Shown here in pieces: positions 46,253-58,400 of a stretch of DNA of 64,000 nt (position 1 is its first letter; the number at the start of each line of letters is the position of its first letter). The notes below the pieces were generated by a model. The model was not told the DNA's origin and did no database searches. It worked only from the letters and a program-made list of their open reading frames with translations. The translations under genes and the position numbers were made by a program. The stretch comes from Vitellaria paradoxa. Its lineage: Eukaryota > Streptophyta > Magnoliopsida > Ericales > Sapotaceae. The stretch lies in assembly GCA_019916065.1 (NCBI GenBank), contig CM034244.1, positions 24,978,471-25,042,470 of the forward strand, read 5' to 3'.

Positions 46253-47032
46253 CCAGTCTTAATTGAGGTTGAGTTAGATTGTAACCATAGTCGTGCATAT
46301 AACTCAACACCTAGAAGGTTTTTTTTATTCTTGGGGTTATTGTTGGGACGAGCATTTGGATGACTTGATGTCTAGATGGGCCTAAGTTTGGTCTGCTGCT
46401 GTGTCAGTTCTTTTTCCTAGTTTCCTGGCCTTTAGTCGTATCACCCTCTTTATGATGTCCTGTATTTTTGGTTTACATTATTATATTCATAATATGTATC
46501 TTATGGTTAATACGGTAATTTATTTAATTTCTGTGGTGTATGTATAGACTCGATTGTCTAGTTTTGATGTAATGGAATTATGTGGTTTTTGACATGGAAG
46601 TTTCGGACCCCGTTCAGAGGGTTTACCATGTGGATAGCTGTCCAAACGGCAGTCACTTTTCTTGCTCAAGTACGTTTCTTGCAAGTTACATTTCTGCTGC
46701 CCATCCTACTTTTTTTGCCACCCTTCTAGCTGACCATTCAACCTAGGACCATCGTCCACCACTGCCCTAACTCCTACCTTAGCTCCATTAGCTTGCACAA
46801 CTATTGATTGATGATGGTTGGGTTTATATATATATATGTATAGCTGGTTTTGTATTTTCGATTCCAGAATTCTCTCTCTTGTTTATATATATTTATGTAT
46901 AACTAGTTTTGTGTTTTTGATTACAGAATTCTCTCTCTTTCCTTCCATCTTTTTTCTATTCTTCTCTTTCTAATTTGTAGAATATGGTGAGAGGATAAGG
47001 AGTGAGGAATTAGTTTCTTTCAGTATATAAAA
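46253..47032. other. Unassigned DNA with a 59 bp tandem duplication
   Basis: Units at about 46822-46880 and 46881-46939 both run GTTTATATAT...AGAATTCTCTCTCTT. No gene was recognised; this separates the CACTA end from the Tat-type pol remnant. Confidence 0.6.
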
Positions 47033-47737
47033 TCAGAGGGTAAGATGAGGACCATGGTCACCTTTATAGATTTCTCTCATAAGTTCTTTGGCTTCATTTC
47101 CAGTTACACACCTCAATGGTCCTAAGGGAGATTTTTTGAGCAAAATTTTTCTATAAATAAAATATTCCCTAGATAATCTAAGGAGTGTCTTCTTATCATT
47201 CTTACTGATATCTAGCAAGTATTCTTTAGTCTGGATTAATCTCTTGATAGCTATAAACCAAGGCTGCTCTTTTTTTTTCCTATTATTTGGTAAGAGGGTC
47301 TATCTTGTATTTAAATCTGGATCATAGGATTTTTTTAATACTTCTAATCTCAGTAATGCTGTCGGTGTGGCTAATGCATTAGTAAATGAATTGTCTAAGT
47401 ATAGAATATGGTAAGAGATTCTTATCCTTAGTTTGGTATACTTCATTACTCTATTGTGTAATTAGCTCTGAATCCCCACACCCCGTGAGTTCTTTAGTTT
47501 CAAGATCCTGTGAGATTTTTAGTCTCAGTATGCACGCTTTTTATTCTGCCATGTTATTCATGCAATCTTCTAACGGTAGCTTCATGACTGTAGAAAGTTG
47601 GTTACCTTCTTCCAAAACTAGTACTACCCTATTCCTGCACCTTTTTTATTTACTCCCCGATCAAAATACATCTTCCATCTTGGGATCTAATCTACCTTTA
47701 ACTGTACAATGACAATGTCCTCATAGACACTTCAATT
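47033..47737 (-). pseudogene. Tat/Ogre-type gypsy pol remnant: second RNase H and integrase N-terminus
   Basis: Leftwards from about 47685: WKMYFDRGVNKKGAGIG (RNase H first Asp), LEDCMNNMAEXKACILRLK (about 47560), and a GDSELIIQ motif (about 47475). These mark the extra, archaeal-like RNase H found only in the Tat/Ogre branch. Then LLDISKNDKKTLLRLS, YRKILLKKSP, LRCVTGNEAKELMREIYKGD and GPH (47218-47036), the zinc-binding start of integrase, where homology ends abruptly. Several stops and frame changes. Its right edge joins an inverted GR1 fragment. Confidence 0.8.
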
Positions 47738-49330
47738 TTTCCCTTTATTTAAAATTTACCATATTTAATATTTTTAGTTAAACAGTACTTTACGAATTAA
47801 AACTTTTTAATTGTAGCATATGTCAAAGTTCAAGAAATCAACAAAAGCAAACATTTGGCAAAACGACGATTAGGTCATTAGAAAAAAAAAGAGAGAAGTC
47901 AAGTTGAAAGCTTAGATTAAGGTGGGATGCCATCAAATTGTATAGATGTGTCCAAGACACTAAACAGACAACTCCTGCATCAACAAAATGGCTCCTACCG
48001 ATGAAAAGAAAGATACCGACACAATAGATAGAAATTGCACCTTTAGATGAACTTTGAAGAGCTCTAAAATTCACAGTGATACTAAGGATACAATTCCTAA
48101 AGTAAACCCCCAACTGAGCTACAGTAGATCAAATATTAGGTAGTGCTTTAGGAATCCAAACCCAAAGAGTCATTAATGGCCTACAATTTACCAGAAACCC
48201 CTGAAAGTCAATCCAACATCACAGATGAATCCCTCGTGTCCAAATAATGTAAGAGGAGTCATCTTGGAGGTGCCCACAAGGGTCGATCGAAAGAATCAGG
48301 TGGCCCCTTCACCATTTTAACTTGTTTCAAAGTAGCAATCTTCAAACAACCAAAACTAGGTAATAGGGATTCTATTTTTAACCTAATTTGGTTCTAAGAA
48401 ACTTTATTTTGCTCTCCAAGATAACCATGAAGCACCTAGCACTCTCAAAACCTATCCAGAACATCTAGAAATGGTTTGAACATGCCAGAATAATACCCGA
48501 ACTTAGTCAAACTTGCACTTAGCTGCAAGCTAAAGTTGGCCTTCTTGTGTATGCTGCCATTTCAACTAGCTATGCTTGTCGTGGAGGACTTCCTCGCCTA
48601 TAAGGTTAGGTAAAATTCTCCACCTATTCTGTCAGGTGAACTTTTTTACCCGCGAGACCCACGTAGGTTTTTCCACCACATAGCCAGGTAGAATTTTCTA
48701 CCCGCAAGAGCCAAGTAAAATTTTTCACTTGCAAAGTCAAACGAGATTTTCTACTCACAAACGTGGACTGACAAATCCACCACGAGTGGACCTTTTGATA
48801 AGCATAAGTTGAAGCCTATAAATAGGCACCCTAAGTTCATTTTTCACATTTAAACACTTGATGCACCCAAAGCATTCGAGGTCATGCTAAGACTCTAGAC
48901 TTTCTCTCTTTAGAAAAAACCTGTATCTATAAAAATTTTCTTTTTCTAGAAATTTTTTATTTTATTTTTCAATTCAATTTATTTGCATGATTAGAATAAA
49001 ATAATTTTAATTATGTAAGTAAAAACCCTCTATCAGTGAATGGTATCCGGATCATGACTCAAGTTCGGGCTGATGTATGATATTGACAGAATTTACCTAA
49101 GACAACTTAGAAAAATTTTAGACATCACACATAAAACATGCACATCATACCACCATCATGCTATGCCATACTCACATCACACTACCATACCATGCTATGC
49201 CATGCCATGTCATCCCTACGATGTTATGCCATGTTCACATGCTACCATGATATGTCATACCATGATATCATAGTACATCACCATGATATACTATGTTATC
49301 ATGCCATATTATCATGTTATGCCATGATAA
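47738..49330 (-). repeat. Giant repeat GR1, copy D (partial, inverted)
   Basis: Its complement follows copies B and C in order: the CATGG-rich tract (49330-49130), TCTAATCATGCAA (about 48985), cell-wall-like phrase repeats, and the end section with TTGATGCAGGAGTTG (47990) and the complement of TTTGCCAAATGTTTGC (47855). It ends about 47738, where B and C have the edge AATTGCAATGTCTAC. Joined directly to Tat-type pol on its left and to an RNase H fragment on its right. Confidence 0.7.
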
Positions 49331-49725
49331 CTCTTATGACGGTCGCTCTTATGGAAATTCAGGATACTTAGCAGTAGGAGGTATTCTCTGTAATCATCTT
49401 GACAGGGTTATCTTTGCCTTTGATCATTTTCTTGGTCATGGGCCTATTATTTTTGTTGAGTTGATTGCATTACTAATGGGTTTAGAGACTGCTACTAGAA
49501 TGGGGTTCTTTTCCTTGATTGTAGAGTCAAACTCAGCTATTGTGGTCTCGTAGGCATCTTTTAATGGTTCAAGTTGTTGGCAGTATGCTTATCTCTTAGC
49601 TCTAGTCTGTTACATTTGTGCTTATTCATCTATTTAGGTTCATGATATTTATCCAAAAGCTAATTAGTTTACTAACTTTATCGCTAATTGGGCTGGTACT
49701 AGCCAACAAGTGTGCTGTGACTAGA
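49331..49725 (+). pseudogene. RNase H-like (RVT_3-type) domain fragment
   Basis: Translation gives DGRSYGNSGYLAVGGILCN, then FVELIALLMGLETATRMGF and IVESNSAIVVS (to 49553), a stop, and then DIYPKAN and FIANWAGTSQQ. This is the pattern of plant type-I RNase H domains found at the C-terminus of LINE reverse transcriptases and in captured host copies: DG at the start, E in FVEL, ESNS, and the ADxLANWA-like end. It lies between two GR1 copies of opposite orientation. Stops make it non-functional. Confidence 0.65.
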
Positions 49726-51639
49726 TCCACGTGTTGAGCTGATGGGCACGAGTTGTGAGTTCTTATTACGACTTGGTGCATCTAAGATTGTCCAAATGTG
49801 AAAAACTATCTTTTATTTTGAAATAGAGCGTTGATTACAAAGATTAGGATTCGCTACTCGACACTTTCAAAATAAACGTGTCGAGAAACCCAAGTTTTAG
49901 TTTAAGTTTAAAAGTGCTTTGATTTATGATTTTTAAATTATGATAGAAGGCGCATTTTTAGTGACATCAACTAGTCTGTGCATGCACGAAAATCTTATGC
50001 CTGGATACCTAAGGATATCCAAAGTCCATTTCAATTCTTTGTAGTCATGATCTTACAATATAAGACTCCAGTTTATAATGATTATAATATATAACACATA
50101 AATGCAAACAATATATGAAACGTGAGGTGGCTAAGCATAGCTCATACGTGCGAGTGTAGTGAGATGTCTACCTCTGTATGAGTGTGTGTGATAGGAATGA
50201 AGTGAGGATTGAAAAGGTCTATATAAATCCAGGTGACCAAACTTAAACTATCTGCTCAAGTTGCCTATGTATCTTGTGAAAGGATCAAGTCATCATAGCT
50301 TACATTTATGGTCGAACTACATGTTTTTTGTGGATGGAAGCCTTGCTTTAAGTGTAGATTATGCCTCACGTAGATGATCTATGAAGACTATGGAGACCGT
50401 ACTCAGGTTATATATCTACTCGAGCTGCCTACGTACCCTGTAAAGGGATCAGGTCACCGTAGCTCGCAACTAGGTTAAAACTACATGTTTGAATGCTAAA
50501 TAGATGCAAGAGCTTAGCTTTAAGGTAGCACCTCACACTGATGGTCTATGAAGATCGTGGTGACAAGATTCAAGCTATCTACTCTAACTGCCTATGTACC
50601 CTATTAGGGGATTAGGTCTACGTAGCTTTATGACAAAGATCAGTGTGAAAGAGCCTTACTCCTGATGTGGGCTGAGGAAAGGAAAGAGTCTTAACTCTAA
50701 GTATGTATTAGGAGTAATTGCCTTCGTATTATGAGAGCTTAACTCTTAGATTGAAATGAAAGTTAGCACCTCGTTTGTAACTTGGGAAGAGAGCTGAGCT
50801 TTAGATGATAATAGACAATTAGCACCTCGTGTTTAACTAGGAAAAGAACCTAGTTCTAGATTAAAAGAACAGTTAGCGCCTCGCGTATAACTGGGAAATG
50901 GTTAACAGGGAAAGGAGTTTAGCTCTAAATAGGAAGGATAGTTAGCACCTAGTGTGTAACTTTGGATTGAGCTTTGCTTTAGATAAAAAAGAATAGTTAG
51001 CGCCTAGCACATAACTAAGGGAAAGGAGCTTTGCTCCAAATAAAAAGGAATAGTTAGTGACTGGCACATAACTAAGGGAAAGAAGTTTTGCTCCAGATGA
51101 GAAAGAACACTTAGTGCCTAGTGGATAACTAAGGAAAGAAGCCTTGCTCCAAGCGAGGAAGGACAGTTAGCACCTTGTGCATAACTAGGGAAGAAGTTTC
51201 ACTCTGTTGAGGAGTTCAACTCTAAGGAATGACACAGTTAGCACCTTGCACATAATTATGGAAAGAAGCATTGCTCCAAGGATACGCCTAGCACATGTGA
51301 CAGAGTGTCTATCATTTAGGAAAAAAACTCAGCTCCAATCGAGAGCTCAGCTCCTAGTGATGATGGTCAAGTCTATATGCCTAGAAGACTAATGTGGTGT
51401 GAGTGATGTAGTTTCTATGATCTAATATGCCATGGACATGTTAAATGCAATGACAACTTATATTCTAACATAGATGACAGTTCAAAGATCCATGTCAAAT
51501 ATATCTAAAAAATCATCGGCATAGCCAATCCTAAGTCATTTCTAGTCTCTAAAGCCTTACTTGCTCAGTTAAATGCTCTGGATTTGTAAGTTTTTGATTT
51601 CCAAGTCTCTGTCAACCCTAGTGGGGGTCTGTTTGCATG

Positions 51640-52060
51640 TTTGAATGTGTTCTAGCATGTCAAAGCATGTATATGATGTCAAAACATGATGCATAGGATA
51701 TCATGGCATGTGCTAGCATGGTAAATGATATCCTAGCATATTATATCATGATGTGGGATGGTGAATGAGCATAGTAGCATGGAATAACATGATAATCTGA
51801 CATGCTGGCATGACATGATTTTAGTCATGACATGATATAACATAGCATAACATGGCAATATGATATGTTAGCATGGCACAGAATGATAATTACCTGGTAT
51901 AATATAATAGAGATGAGATGGCATGAAAAATATGATGTTTAACATGGCTAGCTTGACAGGGTAATATAATGTTATAGCACAACATAGTACAGCTAACATG
52001 CTTTTATGACATGGTATGATGTATTAGTATGAAGTGGGCATGTCATGTGTATGATGTCTT
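51640..52060. repeat. CATGG-rich simple tract in GR1
   Basis: Dozens of CATGGCAT, ACATGGTAT and TGATATG variants. The same tract is at about 35000-35160 plus 36020-36180 (A), 49130-49330 inverted (D) and 57310-57560 (C). Confidence 0.8.
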
Positions 52061-54243
52061 GATTTTCCAAAATTGTCTTAAGTAAATCAGACCAATATCA
52101 TACATCGAGTATAACCCGAATTTAAGTTATGATCCAAATACCTTTTATTAACTAAGTATTTCTGTTTGCATAGTTAAAATTATTCTATTCTAATCATGCA
52201 AACACATTGAATTGAAAGATAAAATAAAAATTTTCTAAAGAGAGAAAATTATACCAAAGCGGGCTTTCTCTAGAGAGAGAAGCTCTAGCTTTGCCTTGAA
52301 TGCATCGAGTGATGAATGAATGAAAAATAAGGATGGGAAGGCCCCTATTTATAGATTTTCTAGTTGAACAAAGCTTTTGCCAGGCCAAACGGGCAAGAAT
52401 GATTGCCCAGGTCCTTGGACAAACATATTTACCTGGTTAGATAGGAAAAACACTTAGCTAGGGCTACTTAGTTGTCTTTTCTACCCATTGGGATGGGCAA
52501 ACATGTTTGCTCGAAGCCCTGGGCAAACCTGATTGCAAAATATGACAGGCAAAACATCTTGCAAACCCTACGGAGGTAAGATAGCTGGCCACCATGCTTG
52601 GTGGCAAGAAAGTGGAAGCTAGGCCAAAAAAAGGGGGCCATTTGGCCTAAGTCATGTTCGGCTAAGTTTCGGTTCTGTCCTAATAGGTTCAAGTCATTTT
52701 AAGACCTTCTACACAATTTTCGGGAGCTCTTGAAACCTCCCAAGCACTTTTTTAAGAGAATTAAACTAATTAGATCAAAAATTGGTTCAATTTAGATTCT
52801 CTAGGATTAAGTTATGTCTATTTAAAAATTGCTGCTCCGAAACAGTCTGAAATAGAGGTTCGGTCAAGCAAAAAAATGGAGTTAGGGTCAGCCAATTCTT
52901 TTGCCTGACCCCTAGTGGCACCACTAGGATGATTTCTCCTACCATTTTTAGGTATGACGAATCCAAAAATGCCATCAGCCGAACTCCAAGACACTTTTAC
53001 GAATTCATAAAAAATTAACAAATTTTACAATCGAGGTTACAAAGGGACCTCCTAAGGTTTGACTTGACCAAACCTAGCTATGCCATTACTTTAGTAAACT
53101 TACCCTTGACATTCTTGTGCAATATGAAGACATTTTGACTTCATTTGGATGCTCAAATTGTGTCTAGTGTTCCAGCAGCTTCCTTCTTATCGGTAGGAGC
53201 CATTTTGAGTCGGCAAGGTCCAGTTGACCTTTGAGCTATATTTTGGCTATTTTGAGCTATGTTCTATATTCTATGGCATGTCTTAGGATGTTATGTGTCT
53301 TCTTATTTGTTTTAGGCTTGATCTGGGCATTCCAGTTGATACCGATCTTCAGGTCCGTTAGTAGAAACCATTCTTAACTTTTGGACCAAATTAACCCTTG
53401 ACTCTAGGTTTTGGCTCTTCTGTTGATGTTGGAATTATCTATTTGATGTCTTGGACATGTTTGTACAGTTTGGTGCCTTTCTCCCTTGATCTGAGTCTTC
53501 AGTTTGACTTCTCCCTAGCGCTAGGTGTACAATCGTCATTTTTGCTGAATGTTTACTTTTTATTGATTTTGATGCTTTGACTCATCCTATGATTAAGAGA
53601 TTTTAATTGGTAGAGCACTATTTAACTAAAAACAATAAATATTGTAAAATTTTAAGTAACAGGGCAAAATTAGGGTGTCTACCTTTGCCCTTCTTTTTCT
53701 ATCTTAGCTTGACTAAGGTAAAAAACAAAAATGAGACAATTTATTTTGCCCCTTTACATACTAAATCAAAGAAAAAAAATAACCTTACAGCTTGGTTGAT
53801 GTCTTACAATTGAACAATTGTGGGAGTTGCCTTCTTAACTTTAGGGATGTGTTTATGCCTTGCACTTATCTTTAGAAAAATGAGCTTCATTCCTAAGCTG
53901 ATAGATGAGTTATGCTCTGCATTTGACTCTAAAAAGTAATCTCAAAAACTAGATTAGTAAAGGAACATCTACCTTAAATTTGATCTCAAATAAATGAGCC
54001 TCGCTCATAGGTTCTATGTTTTGCACTTGTTCGGTGGAAATGAAGCTTTACTCCCGGATGGGTGATTGATCTTGTGCCTTGCACCAGATCAAAGCCTTAC
54101 TCTATCTAATTTAGTAAGGTAAGGGACCTAGCTCTATGCCTCACTTTATTGGGTTTGGTCAAATGCCTCACTCCTAAATTGGTATCTAATCCCATACTTC
54201 GCACTAGATTATGAAAAGGGAGCCTTGCTTCCAGGTTAGTTTC

Positions 54244-54945
54244 TGAGTCTAAGATAAACACAATAGTTCAGAAAGGTAGTAAAAACTCTAAGGTTGACTC
54301 TGAGTCTCATGATGGACATAACATTTTAAAAAGGAAAATACAAACTCTGAGGTTTGACTCTAAATCTCATAATGGAAACAAGACTTTAGAAGGGGAGTAC
54401 AAACTTTGAGGTTAACTCTAAGTCTCATAAGATTTCAGAAGGGGAATATAAACTCTGAGGTTGACTTTGAATCTTGCAATGGAAACAAGAATTCAGAAAG
54501 GGATTATTAACTCTGAGGTTTGACTCTAAGCCTTGTAATAGAAATAAGACTTCAGAAGGAGAGTACAAAACTCTGAGGTTTGACTCTGAGTTTTGTAATA
54601 GAAATAAGACTTCAGAAGGGAAATATAAAACTCTAAAGTTTGACTCTGAGAATTATAATAGAAACAATACTTCAGAAGGGGAGTATTTTCTTTTATGTTT
54701 GACTTGAAGCCTTGTACTAGAACAAGACTTTAGAAGAGGAAGATAAAACTCCGAGATTGACTCTAAGTCTTGTAATGGAAACAGGACTTTAGAAGGGGAG
54801 TATTAACTCCAAGGTTTGGCTCTGAGCCTTGTAATAGAAACAAGGCTTCAGAAGGGAGTATAAAACTCCAAGGTTTGACTCAGCCTTATAATAGAAATAA
54901 GACTTCAGAAAGGGAGTATAAAACTCAAAGATTTGACTCGGGTCT
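54244..54945 (+). repeat. Minisatellite of about 60-66 bp in GR1 copy B
   Basis: About eleven units with CTCTGAGGTTTGACTCTGAG, then TTGTAATAGAAACAAGACTT, then CAGAAGGGGAGTA. In phase it yields a repeating peptide (54474-54707) that is a by-product, not a gene. Copy C has about six units at 59690-60115. Confidence 0.85.
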
Positions 54946-55495
54946 AGTAAGGAGCTTTGCTCTATCTAGTTTGGTTTGGTATAGAGCCTCGCCCTATCTA
55001 GTCTAGTCTGGTAAAGAGCTTTGCTCTAAAACTGAATTAGTGCCTCACATATGATCTCTTGGAAAGAGCTTTGCCCCAATCAAGGAGTCCCATTCTTAGG
55101 TACATTTTCGTGCAGGAAGGATTTAATGCCTTACATTTAATCCAAAATGAAGCTTCTTTTTCCTAGAAAACTTTGCTCTAATTAATCTGGTAAGAAGCAT
55201 CACTTCCGAGCCTAACTCTACCTTACAATTCTAAAGAAGGATTCGGTGCCTTGCACCTAATCCAGGAATGAGCCTTGCTCTAATTAGTTTAGTAAGGAGC
55301 CTTGTTTCTGAGCCTAGCTCTATCTTACGATTCTAAATTTACCTTTTGAACAGAAGTTTCACTCCTAAGTAGTTATATGATCTTTATTCTTTGGTTGATG
55401 TTTAAGTTTATGCCTTGCAATTGACTTTGTCAAGGATGCCTCGCTCCTTGGTTATTGATGATCCTATGCCTTGCATCGGATGTTTATTGATAAGG

Positions 55496-58400
55496 TATCA
55501 CGACCGAATTCGTGAATTGAGTCGATGAGTACAAGTCATGAGTCTTTATTGTGACAGAGTGCATTTGAGATTGCCCAAATGTAAAAAACTAAATTTTATT
55601 TTGAAATAGAATCTTGATTATAGAGACTACGAGTCGCCACTTAACACTTTCAAAATAGGTAGGTCAAGAAATCCAAGTTTATGATTTAACATGTTTTTTA
55701 TTATGTTTTTGAAATTGTGATAAATGGCCCTTTTTGTTTACTCTTAACTAGTTTTTGCAATCAGAGATAGTGGGTTTAGGGGTTGGGCTATACACGAAAA
55801 CTATTACGCATAGATACCTAGGGATATCCAGTGTCTCTTTCCAATCCTTTACAATCATGATCTCATAATATAATACTCCAGTTTATAAAGATTATTGCAT
55901 ATAACCTTAAATGCAAATGATGTATGAAATGTAACGTGGCTGAGCTTAGCTCATGCATGTAAACGAGATGTCTACCTATGAGATTTGTACTAGAAAAACT
56001 ATGTTTGACTTAGAAATGGACTTATTTATTCCTTATGCATGATTGTTTGTGTGTGCATTGAGAATAAAATGTGAACTAAAAGATGATCTATGAAGACCGC
56101 AGAGACCAGACTCAAGCTATGTGCTCGAGCTACCTGTGTACCGTGTAAAGGGATCGAGTTAATGTAGTTCACAACTATAATCTAAACTATGTGATGAATG
56201 CAAGAGCCTAGCTCTAAATTAGCACCTAGTGTTGATAGTCTATGAAGATCAGGATGATCAGACTCAAGCTATTTGCTCGAGCTGCCTATATACCCTAAAA
56301 AGTATCAGGTCTATGAAGCTTTGGGTTAGGTTTGTGCCTCGTGCATATGTTATCTCCTAATGGGTACGAGTAGATGCAAGCATAATCAGAATGCCATGGA
56401 TGGCAAACTAATTGGCCTTAGGCATAGTAAGCCTCATCATCTACCAAGGTAGGCTAAGTGTATAAAGGGTGACTGATAAGGCCAGTGTTGTGTACAGTAT
56501 TAGTGTGATGAAGCCTCACTCCAAATATGGGATGAGGGAAAGAAATAGCCTAGCTTTAGGTATGCATTAGGAGTAGTTATCTCTGTATTGTGAGAGTCCT
56601 AGCTCTAAGATCGAAATGGAATTTAGTGCCAAGCATATAACTGGGGTACAGTTTCACTCTGCTGGGGAGAGACAGTTGGCACCTAGCACATAACTGGCTC
56701 TAGATAATAAAGAACAGTCAGCGCCTGGTGCATAACTAGGGAAGAAAAAGAGCCTTACTCCAAATGAGAAGGAACAGTTAGTGCCTTGCACATAATTGGA
56801 GGAAAGGAGCGTTGCTCCAAGTGAAGAAGAATAGTTAGCACCTCACATGTAACTAAGGAATGAGTTTCATTCTGTTAGGGAGTTTAACTCCAAGGGAATA
56901 GACAATTAGCACCTCACGCATAACTGTAGAAAGGAGATTAGTTCCAAGGATACACCTAGCACATGTGGGTGAGTGTCTATCATTTAGGAAAGGAACTCAA
57001 CTCTGCTTAAGAACTCAATTCCTGGTGATAACAATTAAGTTTATGTAAAGGGCCTTGGAGTCTAGTGTGATGTGAGTGATGCAATTTCTATGATCTAATA
57101 TATTTTGGACATGTTAAATGTGATGACAATTTATATTCTATCATGGATGATAGTTCAAGGATTCATGTTAGATATATTAAAGGGAGCATTACTTAGAAAT
57201 TACTAGCTTAGCTAATCCCAAGTCATTCCCAACCTCTGGAGCCTCGCTTACTTAGGTGAATGCTCTGGATTGCTAAACATTTGATTTCTAAGTCTATGTT
57301 AATCCTAGTAGGTGTGTGTTTACATGTTTGAATACATTCTAGAATGTTATGTAAGCATGGTATAGGATAATAATGACATGGTATAACATGGCAGGGATGA
57401 CATGGCATAGTGAATATGATATTTAGCATGGCCTAGCATGATAATATTATGTTATGGCACAACATGGTATGGCCGACATGCTTTTATGACATAATATGCT
57501 ATGATAGAATGATGTTATGGCATGTTAAAACATGGTAGTATTATATGGTCATGACATATGAATGATGTCGGGAATTTTGCAAGATTGTCTTAGGTAAATT
57601 TGATCAATATCATGCATCGCGCTTAGCCCAGTCTTGAGTTATGATTCAAATACCTTTCATTGATAAAAGAATTTTATATGCATAGCCAAAATTATTATAT
57701 TCTAATTATGCAAATACATTCAATTGAAAAATAAAATAAATTTTTCCAGAGAGAGAAAATTATACTGACGCAGGCATTTTCTAGAGAAAGAAGCTCTAAA
57801 GGGCGCCGAGTATTGAATGAATGAAAAATGAGAAGGGGGCACCTATTTATAGGATTTTTAGGACCGAAACAAATGCTTTGCATATTTAAACAGGTAAAAA
57901 TGATTGTTCTGGCTATTTTATAGTTCATTTTGCTAAATAAGACAAGCAAACAAGTCTGCACAGCGCCCTAGGCAATCAAGATTGTAAAATAAGTTAAGCA
58001 AAACATCCTGCAATCTCAGATAGGCAAAATACTATGACACACACCTATGTGGCAAAGTGAATGGTGGCTAAGCTTAAATTTTGGGCCATTTGTCGTGATA
58101 GGTTCAGGCTATTTTAAAACCCTTTGCGTAGTTTTTGAGATCCTTAAGGGCCTCCTGGGCATGTTTTGGAGAGAATTAAACCAATTAGGTTAAAATTTGG
58201 TTCAATTTGGATTCTCCATGACCAAGTTATGTCTATTTGAAAATTACTGCTTTGAAATAGGCTGAAACGAAGGAAGAGTGAACCAAATCTTTTGCTTGAA
58301 CCCTAAAGACACCGCTAGAACAATTTCTCATCGTATTTTTGCATTTAAGGAGTCCAAAAATGCCATTAGTAGGACTCTATTATACTTTTATGAATTTATA

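Larger units (their letters stand above)
49730..55495 (+). repeat. Giant repeat GR1, copy B
   Basis: About 5.77 kb, read through the same landmarks as A and then further: TCTAAGATTGTCCAAATG (49781), stepped CTGCCTACGTACCCT blocks (50250-50630), the AGTTAGCGCC minisatellite (50755-51290), CATGG-rich tract (51640-52060), TCCAAAAATGCCATCAG (52962), TTATTTTGCCCCTTTACA (53740), the ACTTCAGAAGGGGAGTA minisatellite (54244-54945) and a final GAGCCTTGCTC array (54945-55350). It passes directly into copy C. The long frames in it are repeat by-products. Confidence 0.75.

Noticed and set aside
49073..49371. Overlapping frames rich in His, Pro, Cys and Met
   Set aside because: They come from the inverted CATGG-rich simple tract of GR1; no domain and no conservation in the other copies.
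54474..54707. Open frame with a repeating peptide (RFDSEFCNRNKTSEGEY-like)
   Set aside because: It is the in-phase translation of the 60-66 bp minisatellite; the array in copy C is out of phase, so it is not a selected protein.
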